In this document: positions 54,001-63,973 of the stretch, piece by piece
How the letters are laid out: each line of letters starts with the position of its first letter
How positions within the stretch are numbered: the stretch's first letter is position 1
DNA from: Trachythela sp. YZ-2020
Taxonomy: Eukaryota > Cnidaria > Anthozoa > Malacalcyonacea > Clavulariidae
DNA: 64,000 nucleotides
Assembly: GCA_016169945.1 (NCBI GenBank)
Contig: JADLSH010000186.1
Location: 2,108,001 to 2,172,000 of the forward strand
Direction of reading: 5' to 3'
The notes under the pieces: generated by a model
Seen by the model: only the letters and a program-made list of their open reading frames with translations
What the model was told of the DNA's origin: nothing
The model's database searches: none
Program-made: the position numbers and the translations under genes

Positions 54001-55181
54001 TCCGACTCGCTCTAGTAAGCCTTCGATACGATCAAGTTTCAGTTGCGTCCCTTGCAAACTTTATTGCGGAGAGAGTTTGTAAATACCTTAGTTTCCTTTT
54101 TAGATAAATTATGTTAAAATTGTTGTATCAAAACTACAAACCAACAGAAAACCGATCGACCATCCAACAAACGACCTTCAACCGTATGATGAAAACACTG
54201 TCGATAACAAGCCGTATATAGCTGCCGAGCTCGAGGGAAACTACGTCAACCACAACAGATTTTTTATTGTTGGAGATGGTAAAATCGATTTAGTAGAAGG
54301 AAAAGAAGAAACATTGAGTTTCAGAACGTAAAATTGGAACCAGACACGTATTACTCTGTTTTTCAAAGAACATTTAAAAGTGAGGTAGGTGGTGAAATAT
54401 GTACACTTGAGTAAAATGTACTAACTTTTGTTAGTAAACATGCTGAGATTTCTATTTTATTAAAATTTAGTTTTCAGCATGCAAAAGAACTCGATTTGAA
54501 AAATATATAGTTATGTAAAGTACAAAATTATGATTTTTCACCCTTTCAACCCGTCAGTCGTTCGAGAACCGAATTAGTTTTGACGAGTATAAAAGTGGGT
54601 ATCACTGGACACAACCGGCATGCATAAGTGATTATCAGAGTATAAGCAAATGTTTTTTCCCCTTACATATACTAGCCTTGTAATAGGTGGCAAATAAATA
54701 GAGTTAAAAAATATTGTCTAATATGCTCCCTCCTATAAAAGTAACTTTGATATTGTAAATTCTTGGACTAGGTTTAAACCGTGCTTTATAATATAAGCGT
54801 CATTTTCTACCATATTTGTCTAGGATTTTTACTACGATTCAGATTGGATGAATGTTATCAAAACAAATAAACTACTACCAATTACAAAGCAACCCTCGAC
54901 CTCCCTGAGAACTAAAGACGAAAGAACAACGACAGTACCAGGGGGAGGAAGAGGTTCTCTTGATGAGAAGCAAGATGATGACAACAGTGAAAAACCTTGT
55001 AGAGGTACAGATGTTTTCAATGAGATAAGGGGGTTAGAGGGAGACCCCCCCCCCTAATCGTTTCATAAGACTCTGAAGGATCGTTGCCGGTAAATTCTGC
55101 TAGCAATGAAGTATCACTAGTACTTACACTGAACTGAATACAATCAGGGAAGAAGAAAACAATTACGAAAGCTTAAAATAA
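47891..55181 (+). CDS. Multi-lectin receptor gene: trefoil, ricin-like x2, SUEL, FN3, juxtamembrane, YxxL tail
   Basis: Exons and modules: 47891-48022 trefoil (six Cys, [18 protein letters not shown]); 48682-48859 ricin-type lectin repeat ([22 protein letters not shown]); 48954-49189 second repeat; 49527-49820 SUEL/rhamnose-binding lectin; 52440-52728 FN3; 53038-53113 linker; 54104-54384 and 54824-55004 receptor juxtamembrane module ([29 protein letters not shown]). Junction phases are 1, 1, 2, 1, 1, 1 and fit up to 53113; the next junction does not fit. One-base breaks occur near 52452 and 54315. The signal peptide and membrane segment are not found. A frame at 55110-55181 encodes YTEL-x9-YESLK and a stop. 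It is probably a secreted or membrane lectin receptor acting in recognition; the locus may be partly decayed. Confidence 0.6.
48682..49189 (+). CDS. Ricin-B-like lectin exons (two repeats)
   Basis: Exon 48682-48859 has [22 protein letters not shown] and [12 protein letters not shown]. After a 94-bp phase-2 intron, exon 48954-49189 has [22 protein letters not shown] and YPICIGSKS, and ends in phase 1 with [12 protein letters not shown]. Spaced Cys, GKC/GLC and C-terminal hydrophobic motifs fit beta-trefoil-type repeats. The third repeat of a full ricin fold is not seen. Confidence 0.6.
49527..49820 (+). CDS. SUEL (galactose/rhamnose-binding) lectin exon
   Basis: Single phase 1-1 exon. [51 protein letters not shown] and [13 protein letters not shown] match the SUEL layout: conserved ANYG, CNGxxxC and final LxVxYxC. 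The length of about 98 residues is normal for one domain. Confidence 0.8.
50135..51590 (+). pseudogene. Crypton-type tyrosine recombinase
   Basis: An ATG at 50135 opens 327 codons, then the frame shifts near 51110 and continues to TGA at 51588-51590, about 480 residues in all. The N-terminus has [19 protein letters not shown], like the core-binding part of DUF3504/KIAA1958/ZMYM2-type proteins. Catalytic residues of tyrosine recombinases are visible: Arg in [13 protein letters not shown] near 50790, HCIR at 51183-51194, GHK at 51258-51266 and Tyr at 51288-51290. Cryptons are DNA transposons moved by such enzymes. The break at 51110 lies between the two catalytic halves and needs two small indels, so this copy is inactive, unless they are consensus errors. 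Confidence 0.82.
51869..51979. repeat. Long hairpin at the Crypton right side
   Basis: ACAATTAGACAACTCG..GTTGTCTATGAGCGAATAGT and its complement form a stem of about 50 bp around GGCTTCGCC. It lies about 280 bp after the recombinase stop. Confidence 0.85.
52093..52439. other. Intron remainder before the FN3 exon
   Basis: AT-rich, ending in CTCCATTTCTATATTTTAG. Nothing else seen. Confidence 0.4.
52440..52728 (+). CDS. Fibronectin type III domain exon
   Basis: [46 protein letters not shown] show the FN3 beta-strand pattern with Trp, the LQPxTxYxVxV motif and final strand ending RSG|G. Entry after the SUEL exon in phase 1 gives AAPYN, then a one-base shift near 52452 is needed to reach the FN3 frame. 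Confidence 0.75.
52745..52910. repeat. Small foldback with TACCGTAA ends
   Basis: CTTACCGTAAATCTCC at 52751 faces AGTAATTACGGTA at 52891-52905, with partial pairing between (AAACCCTC.., AAGCCCAAGGGG). Likely a MITE in the receptor intron. Confidence 0.5.
53150..53645. mobile_element. Hairpin element in the receptor intron
   Basis: The left side has CAATTCTGATTGGCTAAG. The right side is a hairpin of about 145 bp (53484-53630): TAGTATGGTTTCTCGTG, TTTGGAAAAA and CTTTCAAAGA fold around CACTCGTCCTTCGGACTCGT. Between lie ATGGCGGCGGATATT and AT-rich sequence. Same left box and right hairpin as the Crypton unit and 17391-18330. Confidence 0.5.
53646..54103. other. Intron part with no recognised feature
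   Basis: Moderate GC content around 53860-54010 and overlapping open stretches in all three frames, without motifs. It may be an old repeat. It ends in GTTTCCTTTTTAG. Confidence 0.35.
54104..54384 (+). CDS. Receptor juxtamembrane module, part 1
   Basis: [49 protein letters not shown], then after a one-base shift [17 protein letters not shown]. The PYIAAE..GDG..TYYSVFxRTF order is the membrane-proximal module of receptor tyrosine phosphatases and related FN3 receptors. It ends in phase 0 at GTAGGT. Confidence 0.65.
54385..54823 (+). other. Intron between juxtamembrane exons
   Basis: 439-bp AT-rich phase-0 intron ending ATTTGTCTAG. Nothing else seen. Confidence 0.55.
54824..55181 (+). CDS. 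Receptor C-terminal region with ITAM-like tail
   Basis: The exon 54824-55004 continues in phase with [15 protein letters not shown] and a Ser/Thr/Asp-rich stretch to a GTACAG donor. No hydrophobic membrane segment follows. At 55110-55181 a short frame encodes [18 protein letters not shown] and TAA: YxxL-x9-YxxL, within ITAM spacing. In the neighbouring frame [18 protein letters not shown] lies directly upstream, so the tail may be one exon with a one-base break. The connection to the receptor is inferred from position and orientation. Confidence 0.45.
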
Positions 55182-55200
55182 ACAAAGAATAGTGTCATAT

Positions 55201-55358
55201 TATCTGGAGTGAGAACTCAAAGCGAAGTCAAAGAGAGCGGAAATTGACGTCCAATGTTTTTGTCTGCGCTGTTAGCACAAGGCTGCAAGGAGTGAGCCAA
55301 AATTTCGTGTTTTGACTTCACATAGGCCGAACATCAGAAGTTCTTACTCCAGATATAT
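55201..55358. repeat. Foldback repeat, 158 bp
   Basis: ATCTGGAGTGAGAACTC at the left faces GAAGTTCTTACTCCAGAT at the right. Inner GAAGTCAAA faces TTTGACTTC. Non-coding, directly after the receptor tail. Confidence 0.7.
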
Positions 55359-55374
55359 ATCGAGCCGTTGAACG

Positions 55375-55522
55375 GCGTTGAACATGACGAGCCGTTGAAC
55401 ATGACGAGCCGTTGAACGGCGAAACATGCATGTCTGCAGATATGACTATATATATATATATATATATAGAGTCAAATCTGCAGACATGCATGTTTCGCCT
55501 TTCAACGGCTCGTCAGTGCAGC
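55375..55522. repeat. Hairpin with (AT)n centre
   Basis: GACGAGCCGTTGAACGGC, GAAACATGCATGTCTGCAGA and their complements flank (TA)n at 55447-55470. GACGAGCCGTTGAAC is tandemly repeated on the left. Confidence 0.85.
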
Positions 55523-55744
55523 TTGTAACGCAGTCTAGATGCGAGTGACTTCATATTTATACACCATACTCTTGCCCTCACCAAGCGCATCAAAGTACTA
55601 GCACCCTTGAAATGAAATTATAAAGCAAACCTAGCTAAAAAGCATACGTTGTGTTGCACACCTATAATAATCCTAATAATCAGACTAGTTAAAACTAGTT
55701 AAAAAAGTAATTTATATAGTCACATTGCAGTTATTCATGTTTAC

Positions 55745-56009
55745 AGACTGATTTGTTTCCCTTTTACCAATCGCAATCTTTTCTGGTTTGTCGTGACAGA
55801 TGGCACTGCAACATTAAACAACTCCTCACTCACTCGAAGACTGCCATATTCTTGAGAAGAGCGTGTGTTCTGTCGTTCGTCTTTTCACTGTTCAAACAAC
55901 TTGACAGCCCATTTATTCTTATACTCGGTCGTTTTCGGAACGGCTGCTGTCAAGATTTTACTTTCTTCATTAAGACTTCGAGCTGGACGAAAAATTATTT
56001 TGCATGACT
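55745..56009 (-). pseudogene. Crypton/DUF3504 N-terminal fragment
   Basis: On the minus strand: PARSLNEESKILTAAVPKTT, EYKNKWAVKLFEQ, a TGA stop where Trp is expected, then KDERQNTRSSQEYG and LRVSEELFNVAV. The AVPKTTEYKNKWAVKLFEQ stretch has the same pattern as the N-terminus of the recombinase at 50135 ([16 protein letters not shown]). No catalytic part remains. Confidence 0.45.
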
Positions 56010-56107
56010 TGCTTACAACAAACTAAGTTTAAATATTGAGACAAATTACATAATTGATGAGTTTTAGAAGTCCGTTCAAATACTCGACCTAGGACTTTAC
56101 CTGGATT

Positions 56108-56187
56108 CCAAAGTCCGCGTGCGTTTTGAAAAGGCTCGCCTGCGGCACGCCTGTTCAAAACACAAGCGGACTTTGATATCCATTATG
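56108..56187. repeat. Hairpin beside the Crypton fragment
   Basis: GGATTCCAAAGTCCGCGTGC and GTTTTGAA face TTCAAAAC and GCGGACTTTGATATCC around GGCTCGCCTGCGGCACGCC. Stem about 30 bp. Confidence 0.75.
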
Positions 56188-57126
56188 GATGTACTTAGTG
56201 ATATTTTTAATTGTATTGAAAGTTAGTTAGCTGTAGTATTATGGATTATTTGGGAGAACAAATACAGATTATTTAACGTTAAATAGCAGGAGCATTGATT
56301 ATTAGGGTTGGAAACGTATTCTAATTAAAGCTTGGTCTTTAACATTGCCATTATGGTACCGTCTGCTGAGTTTCTCAGCAACAGGAGACCAAATAGACAG
56401 TCTATATTTGGGTCTGACAAATGGATTGAACAAAATTTGGATATATTAAAAAAGGCAACTTGTAAGTTCACGACAAGATAATTTAAAAAATTTCACCGAA
56501 GGAACTTAAAACTAAAGCCACTAAAGGCGGATTTCCAGTCATCTCTTCAAAATTCTCTTCGTTTTCGTTACCCTTGGATTGTTGGACCCAGGATCGTTCG
56601 TTGGTAGTCTTTTCTGGTCTGGTTTGTCGGTGGTTTACGCATTGAATTAATCCAACGTCTCTTAAATTTGTTTTTATTGTTGAAATCGGTATGGAAACTT
56701 TTCAGAACATTCAAACAATTCCAAATTTTCGTAAGACGAGTCGTAAGTCGCAACTGTCTGTACTGTAGTTGTATGCAGTAGTTTTTAAACTTCTGATTGC
56801 TTTAAAGAATTATATTACTCTGACAGTTCTAGACTGCCTTGAGCATAGTATAAAATATCATTTTAGAATTTTTAGTCGGCAACAAGTCGAAGATTTTGAA
56901 CATTATAAAAGATAATACTGAACGTAAAACATACTAAAAGAAAGCTTAGAAAGTGGTTAACAACTTACGTACTGTTTGAATTTCAAAGATTTACGAGAAT
57001 TTCAAAAATTTACGATTATAATCAAAGGTTGTGGATTCTTCTCAGAAAAGTCTCGAAAATAACTTCCCGCGGCTAGTTTCAAAATTTTGCCGTGTCACGA
57101 AGATTCCACGCGTGAGACGCGAGGAT
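56188..57126. other. AT-rich region, no gene recognised
   Basis: No splice-supported exon or terminal repeat. An antisense stretch at 56568-56753 has no recognisable content. Confidence 0.35.
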
Positions 57127-59690
57127 GACATTGATTGATTGATTGATTGATTTACTCTTTATTAAAAATTTAGAGACACGTCATACGTGTGACTTTACAT
57201 GAATGAGTTTATGATACTATATTATTTACATTTATAATTTGCAAAATAACTAATTAGAAGTAGTTAAAAAGACATCTATTTACAAAGCTTCGCTTGAATC
57301 TTTCTGTTTTGACTCGAGGAAGAATAAAGTTATGTTCACGTGTCCGTAAATTTTTCTCCTTTTTCACAGGAAAAAGTTCGTAGAGAACATGTTCTTCGTC
57401 ATTGGAAATTTTACGAAATAAAACTTTGTTTCTTTGTTCTATTATAGAAGACATATTATATTTAGTGTCAGTATATCCATAGCGGTAGGCTCGTCCTAAA
57501 AATTTATCGATACGGTTTAAGTATTTTTTCCACAACGCTGAACCCCAAACTTCAATTGCATAAGTGAATAATGAAAGAATTAAACTTTCGAATAGCTTAG
57601 TCAGATGATTTATGGGATATCCGTGTGACTTGCAAACCCTGAGGATGTACATTCGTCCACTAGCTTTTGACAGTAAATTATCTATATGTAAGTCCCAGCA
57701 ACAGGGTTGTCTTGAAAGCTTACTCCAAGAAGTTTAAGCCATTCCTTGCGTTCAATTCCATCAATTGGAGGAGGAAATTGTTTTAAGACTCCTTTACTCA
57801 ACACCATTTCCCATGTTTTGGAGAGATTTAAAGTCATCCTATTTTCGCTTACGCAATCTTTAATATTATTAACCTCATTTGAAGCTGTGCCTCTAGCATT
57901 TTTCACTGGTGCACTGACTGTCATGTCGTCGGAAATTTGACTAGAAGGTTATTTTCTCCATCAGCAGGTTTTATGTCATTAACCATCAAAGAAAACAAGA
58001 ATGGCCCTAGAACCGTACCCTGTGGCACACCTCTGGTTATATCAACGTATTCCGTTTCAATTCCATCTACTACAACTCTTTGTTTTCTTTTTGTTAAAAA
58101 ATCAATTATCCAATTAATCACATATGGATTAAGATTCGTTGCTTTTAACTTTTCGCAGATGATGTCATGTGGGACGGAATCGAATGCTTTACTTAGGTCG
58201 AACGATATAATTCGAACAAAGTCTATGTTTTCGTCAAGCCATTTTAGTCAACAATGTTGACATGTGATTAAGGCAGTTATTGTGCTTGTACCTTCTTTGT
58301 AAGCTTTGTATGTTGGTCTTTATCAATTAACAACTTGGCTTGTGAGGAAATTTCTTGCTTGAAAACGATCTTTTCAGCGATTCTCGTGATTATATTAGTT
58401 AATGATATAGGTCTAAGTTGAGAACAGTCGGTTAGGGGAGCTTCCTTGGGTATAGGTGTGATGTTAGCAAATTTCCATATTAAAGGGACATGCTGCTGGT
58501 TGAGGGACGCATTTACTAATTTTGTAACCATCGGTGCTAGGTATAAGGCATAACCCCTCCACATCCAATAAGGTATACTGTCAGGACCAGGAGCTGTTCT
58601 TTTTTGTTTTATCAAAAAATTTTCCACAACATGAACCTTAACCATAGGGAGACGAGTACGTTCTGGTATTGGTACGTCTTCTGGCGTTTCATAGTGGGCG
58701 TCCGAATTTATTCTATGAAAATGAGCGTTGATCAATTTTGGATCGATTATTGAGCTAATGTTGGTAGTTTTGGTATTTCTTCCTGTCATTCTATTCACTG
58801 TTTTCCGCCAATCCCGCGATCCTTGTCTGTACTTTTTATTTTCTTGCTTCACAGATCTAATTTGATATTCTCGAATTAATTTGTGTATTTGGTTTTGCAC
58901 ATCTGGATTTATCCTCATTTTCATTTGCTTGTTCCTTTGATTGCATAAGTGTTTAACCAGTAGTGACATGAAAGGGGGGTCACGTGAAGATATTCTGACT
59001 CTTATTTGAGGGAAACATTCATTTACCAAGGACACGATTGAGTCACTAAGTGTACTTGTAGCAATATCCACGTCTTGTGCATTATAGGTTGAACTCCAAT
59101 CATACTCCGCTAATTTTTTCTCCATTCTTATCTTCCTGTGTTTTCGGACATCTCTAAAATATGCATGTTTCCTTTCTGGTTTCGCTAGAAATTGCGGATT
59201 AACAGCAATCGCCATACGATCGTCAAAGACTGGTACGGTCGGATCATGGTCGGTGATTTCCATAGATGTGGACAACTAGTTATAAATACGTCAAGGATTC
59301 TTTTACCTCTTGTTGGTTTGGAAACTAATTGTAGTAGATTATTCTGCAGGCAGAAGTCTTTTATTAGAAGTTGATTAATGTCACCCGCAATGATCATTCT
59401 TGCTGAGGGATCTAGAATCAAGATTTCTTCACATCTCTTGGACAGGTAGTCAAGTAATTCCCATCCTTGATAAACTGGATTTGGCGGTTGGTATAAGGCA
59501 GAAATAAAATATTCTGCGTTATTTTTTTGTTATCTTGCACGATATGCACTCAACGTTTTCACTCGCAAGGATATCTGATATTCTCCATTCAATTTTATAA
59601 AGAATAGCTACACCGTCTCCTCACCGTGCAGTAGAACGATCATTCCGTACTATGCCATATCCGTTTGGATATCTTAGAACCGCTTGAGGA
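57127..59690 (-). pseudogene. LINE, endonuclease plus reverse transcriptase, near 3'-complete
   Basis: Minus strand, right to left: endonuclease pieces GDGVAILYKIEWRISDILA (about 59620), AEYFISALYQPPNPVYQGWE (59510) and SARMIIAGDINQLLIKDF (59400), then a long linker and RT N-terminus at 59275-58277 (RTAPGPDSIPYWMWRGYALY, LRPISLTNIITRIAEK), FDLSKAFDSVPHDI (58215-58170), TRGVPQGTVLGPFLFSLM (58040-57980), SDDMTVSAP at the catalytic box (57935) and a C-terminus ending RSFVNRCLFNYF at 57254. The tail is TCAATCAATCAATC. Frame breaks near 58260, 57935 and 57690. Jockey/CR1-group type. Confidence 0.88.
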
Positions 59691-59991
59691 TATCTTATAA
59701 CCGCTTGAGGACATAACCGCTTGAGGACATCTGATCTATATAGATGTGTTTCAAACTGTACTAACTGTGGGGAGCCACATTAAGTTAGCCAAGATTTGTA
59801 AACTTGTAATGTACAGTAAATAATGCAATAATTATGCAATAGATAATGCAATAAATGCAGTAAATAATGCAATAATTATATCATACACGGCGAAAATGAG
59901 CGGTCGAACAACAACAAAAAGGTCGCCATACTTTAGAATAGGAGCCACGGATGCTCTGCCTTCACCCGCCTTCCAGAGCCTCCCCTATATT
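59691..59991. repeat. Short tandem patches
   Basis: CCGCTTGAGGA(T/C)AT occurs three times at 59690-59735. GCAATAATTATGCAATAGATAATGCAATAAA-type units occur at 59822-59880. The rest is unassigned. Confidence 0.6.
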
Positions 59992-60415
59992 TATTTATTT
60001 ATTTATTTAACTTCGTCAAACACAAACATGACACGAACCCACAAACGTGACACCACAACCGGCAAACAATAAAAAATATATAGACAATCGGCGGGGACAC
60101 CACAACAGCATAAACCAATTACTGTGGGCCCTTTTCAACATATATATCTAAAAACTAACTAGCAGCAACAAATTGTTTCACAGTTCAAACTGCGAGCACT
60201 GTTACATTTCAAACACACAGTCTTACAAGTTCTTGGATCATCAGCATCAAAAAAGTTGTTCAGGGCGTTAGAGTAGTATTCCCGCAATAAAGAGTTGAAA
60301 TGGCTTAAAGTTATGTTCCCGAGTCTTAAGTTTGCAGGTAGTGCATTCCAAGTTCTGGTTACTCGCAAAGTATCTTTTATATATATTATATATTTTATAG
60401 AAAACATATACAGCA
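59992..60415 (-). pseudogene. LINE 3' fragment
   Basis: The minus strand encodes DTLRVTRTWNALPANLRLGN, FNSLLREYYSNALNNFF and TCKTVCLKCNSARSLNC, the C-terminal end of a CR1/L2-like LINE. It ends before a TAAATAAATAAATAAATA tail at 59993-60010. It is 5'-truncated. Confidence 0.75.
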
Positions 60416-61574
60416 GTCAGGGACGTAGCAAAGTATCTGGTGTTGAAGGGGTGTGAAAGAATTTTACCTGAAAATTGAACTTCAATTTTAAAGTATAATA
60501 ATTATAATAGACCTTTTCCTGATTGATTATCGTTGTAGATACGGAGTTGTTTAAGGCACCAGGACTGCATTTTTGGCGTTTTCTGAAGTTCACCGTATTT
60601 TGCACAAAGTTTCATTTATGTGGAGGTTTTGAAGATATCAGTTCTTTCAAGTATTTTATCATTCTACTTTTGTTATCCTTTTACAAAACAACGACTTTAT
60701 TCCCTAAATATTATCTGAAAATGTCAAAATTTTACCTCGGATATTACCGGAATATTTTTTTACCTTTTACGGTTGTGGGGGTTTTACAACCCACACACCC
60801 CGCATCCAACATCACTCGCTACGATCATGACAGCAATTGTAGTCACAAAACAATTATTCATGAATTCATCATACACTTAACATGGAGTACATTATAATGG
60901 CAAATGAACAGGTCAACAGGGGTGGGGCATTCATTGCCACATACCGTGTATGATTTCCTTGAAATGAGATGGGAGGAGGCAAAAGGGGCAACAGATTTGA
61001 AATCATAGGGCCTCAAACAGAGGTGTAGGAGCCGTGGGGGGAACAGGGGGCACGTGACCCTTTCCAATTTCTAGTCCCTATAATATATGGCCTTTACCCA
61101 GGCCAGACCATTTATAAATTATATTTATAACCCAGCATTACATTCTATTTTGACACCGTATATTTGATTTGTTTGCAGTTTCAGTGCATAATTGTCAAAA
61201 TACAATCGACTATCTGCAAGACTCTCCGACATTGTCACTCTGTCGAATCCATCCAACTGTTCAATCATCATTTGAATAGCTTTCCCCCATCACAGCAAAT
61301 TACCCGCTGTGTCTGTGCGGAGGTTTACATTGACTAGTGCATAATGCAAAAACGTTTATGAACTATACATATTTATTCTTTGCAACATTGAGCTATAAAG
61401 ATTAATCCAATATATGCAAAAGGGTTATCACATAATTATGTTCAAAATTTAGCGAAAAGGAAATAATTTCGTACAATCTTCTTAACTTTCGATAGACCAA
61501 TTGACATCCAAACATCTGATGCTGGCCCAGGTGTTTCCAGTCATGAGCAAATGTCTCGAATACGAATGGCAGAG
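60416..61574. other. Intergenic region, no supported gene
   Basis: 61148-61310 is open on both strands for about 50 codons (minus: WGKAIQMMIEQLDGFD..), without splice support. G-rich GGAGCCGTGGGGGGAAC near 61035 may be a hAT fragment. Otherwise nothing recognised. Confidence 0.3.
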
Positions 61575-63255
61575 TATTTTCAAATCAAATCGAATCAAAT
61601 CAACTTTATTTCCACAAATACAAAAATTACAATAAAAATACAGATACAATAATGTACCAGTTGGCAGTTGCGAGGTGACATCTGGAAGCCAAAGGCTTGT
61701 AAACGAGGACACCTCGTGTATATATGTATAAAAATATTTTAATAATAATAGTTTACTGATTGGACATGACAAATGCAGAATTTTTTATTATATTTTATTT
61801 CACTAATAGAAAACAATTAAGGGATCGATTTTTTAAATGAAGACAAACTGTTGGAGCTTTTTATTGAAAGAGGTAGTGAATTCCAAACTTTAGGGCCTTG
61901 ATAAAGAATAGTGAATTGCTTTAAGTTGGTTCGACAAGAGTAAGGTCGATAAGAGTTTGCATTTCTGGTATTGTAACTATGGACTTGATTATTTTTTAAG
62001 AATAAATCTGAGAGGGAAGTTGGAAGTAACCGATGATGATAAAGAAACATAAATTTAACTAACAGTTTCAATTGTTCAAATAATGGAGCAGAATGAGCTC
62101 GATAATCTGACTTTGTCATTCACGTACAGCTCGTTTTTGGAGTAGCGAAATCCGATTTAAGTTTGATACGTATGTTGAAGACCAGACTATGTTGCAATAA
62201 TTAATGTATGGATAAATTAGAGTATAATATAATGCCAGCTTTGTTTTAGTAGATAATATAACGTGATATCGAGATAATTCCAATGGACTTAGCAATTTTG
62301 TTGCAAACATGATTGATGTGATATATTTCCAGGTAATATTCTCGTCAATATAAATGCCTAAAAATTTTACGACGTTCACCCTCTTGAGGGGTTTAGCATC
62401 AAATAAAATTGGCAAATTTGTTGAGATTGGTTTTTGTTTTGATTTGAATATAATGTAGTTTGTTCTACTAATGTTGACAGAGAGTTTATTGGTTTTCATC
62501 CTTTTTCTAATTAATTCAGTATTCTTTTCAGAAATTAAATAACCTAGGTCAGAATGACTTATTAAAATGCTGGTATCATCTGCAAAAAGCAAGCACTCTG
62601 CCAATCCCGTGGCGTTAGGTAGATCATTTATGTAGAGAAGGAAAAATAAAGGACCTAATATTGAACTTTGTAGAACCCCGCAGCTGACAATACGTTCGGT
62701 CGAAATAGTCTCATTGAATTGGACAAACTGTTTCCTATTAGAAAAATAGCTTTTAATCCATTGTAATGCTAAGTCTCGAATGCCATAGTGTTCCAGCTTA
62801 GAATTTATAATTTGATGGTCAAGTGTATCAAATGCTTTAGACAAGTCAAGGAATATCACAATGCTAATTTCGTTTCGATCGATAGATGTTGCAATTTTGT
62901 TGACAAGGTGTATATATAAGGGATGAAACTGTGGAATGATTCTTGCGAAATCCAAATTGTAATGGTGTAAAATTTCAAATTTGTCAACGAAATCAATAAT
63001 GCAATTATGCATGAACTTCTCAAAAAGTTTCGAGAAATTTGATAGAAGTGAGATTGGTCAATAATTCTTAAAATTTACAGCATTGTCAGTTTTGTAAACT
63101 GGAATCACCTTGCCTATTTTTAGTTTATCTGGAAAAATTCCACTTTCAATTGAAAGATTGATAATTTCAGTCAGTGGATGGGCGATCAGTTCAAATGATT
63201 TTTGTATTATATTCATGGTTATATCATCAAAACCGGGTGCTTTTCCTGACTTGAA
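61575..63255 (-). pseudogene. LINE (CR1/L2-like) with a long intact reverse transcriptase frame
   Basis: Minus strand: KSGKAPGFDDITMNIIQ, IFPDKLKIGKVIPVYKTDN and a degenerate PISLL motif (63250-63020), then an uninterrupted 298-codon frame (63012-62116) with FLDLSKAFDTLDHQI, CGVLQSSILGPLFFLLYIND, FADDTSI (62593-62573) and FLGIYIDENITW. The C-terminus follows at 62119-61817 (NNQVHSYNTRNANSY, GPKVWNSLPLSIK), and the tail is GATTTGATTCGATTTGATTT. It is 5'-truncated at about 63255, and abuts the next gene. Confidence 0.9.
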
Positions 63256-63261
63256 AGATTT

Positions 63262-63973
63262 GAAAGATTTTATGATTAACTACTTAGACCTTCAAAGTAG
63301 ATTTCATTACGCTCCAAACGACTCCTCTTCTCATGTTGGTGAGAAAGTAATGAGATCGCTTAATGAATGCCTAGTAGATGGCAGATCTATACCTGTACCT
63401 TCTACTTTGATAACTGAAGATCAAATGGCTGAAATAAGTAATGATGAATTACAGAGATTGAAGAATGAAACTGAGACAAAGAATGCCAAGAAATGTGCTG
63501 AAGAAGTGAAGCACCGTTTTCATGGGAAACGATGTATGGGAACAACAATACATGCTTTCAATCCTTGGTATGAAGACTATAAGAAGTTCTTCTTTGATGA
63601 ACAGTACATGATTAAGTGTGCAAGTGCTAGTTCGTCGGCTCTACTAGAAAAGTGTGCTGGGAAGGCATATTTCAAGTTTGTACGGACATTTTTTGACTCT
63701 CACTATTTCCTTTATGACAATGGATTTGAAGGCATCCGAAGCAGTTGTCACACACAGATGGCAGTATGTGTCTTTTTCATACTTCGTTTGAAAATTCAGA
63801 TGTTTTGTCCAATGGGTGGAGTGGGATACAAGTATCTCGTGTTCAAACGCCTGTTCCAGACTATTCCAGAGAAGAGGCATTTCATTATGTTTTATCTCGA
63901 GACATTTCGTCAGGAAAGATTAAATTATAGAAAAATCTGGTTTAAAGAAAGAGCATGTCATGAATCCCTGTAG
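63262..63973 (+). CDS. Part of an unrecognised gene at the right edge
   Basis: The frame reads NYLDLQSRFHYAPNDSSSH, KVMRSLNECLVDGRSIPVPS, then a charged helix with TETKNAKKCAEEVKHRFHGK, FFFDEQYMIKCASASSSALL and CAGKAYFKFVRTFFDSHYFL, YDNGFEGIR. Near 63740 the coding signal moves to another frame (HTDGSMCLFHTSFENSD, NGWSGIQVSRVQTPVPDYSR, EEAFHYVLSRDISSGKIKL) before stops. Conserved-looking Cys and Trp/Phe residues suggest a real protein. I recall similar multi-copy cnidarian proteins, but cannot name a family. The upstream start is hidden by the LINE insertion at 63255; the frame break suggests a pseudogene or a consensus error. Confidence 0.45.

Noticed and set aside
53833..54107. Three overlapping open frames of 60-72 codons
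   Set aside because: All three plus frames are open together, indicating low stop density from higher GC, not coding.
61130..61320. Possible exon on either strand
   Set aside because: About 50 open codons on both strands near a TTTGTTTGCAG-like acceptor, but no donor, no recognisable motif and no neighbouring exon.
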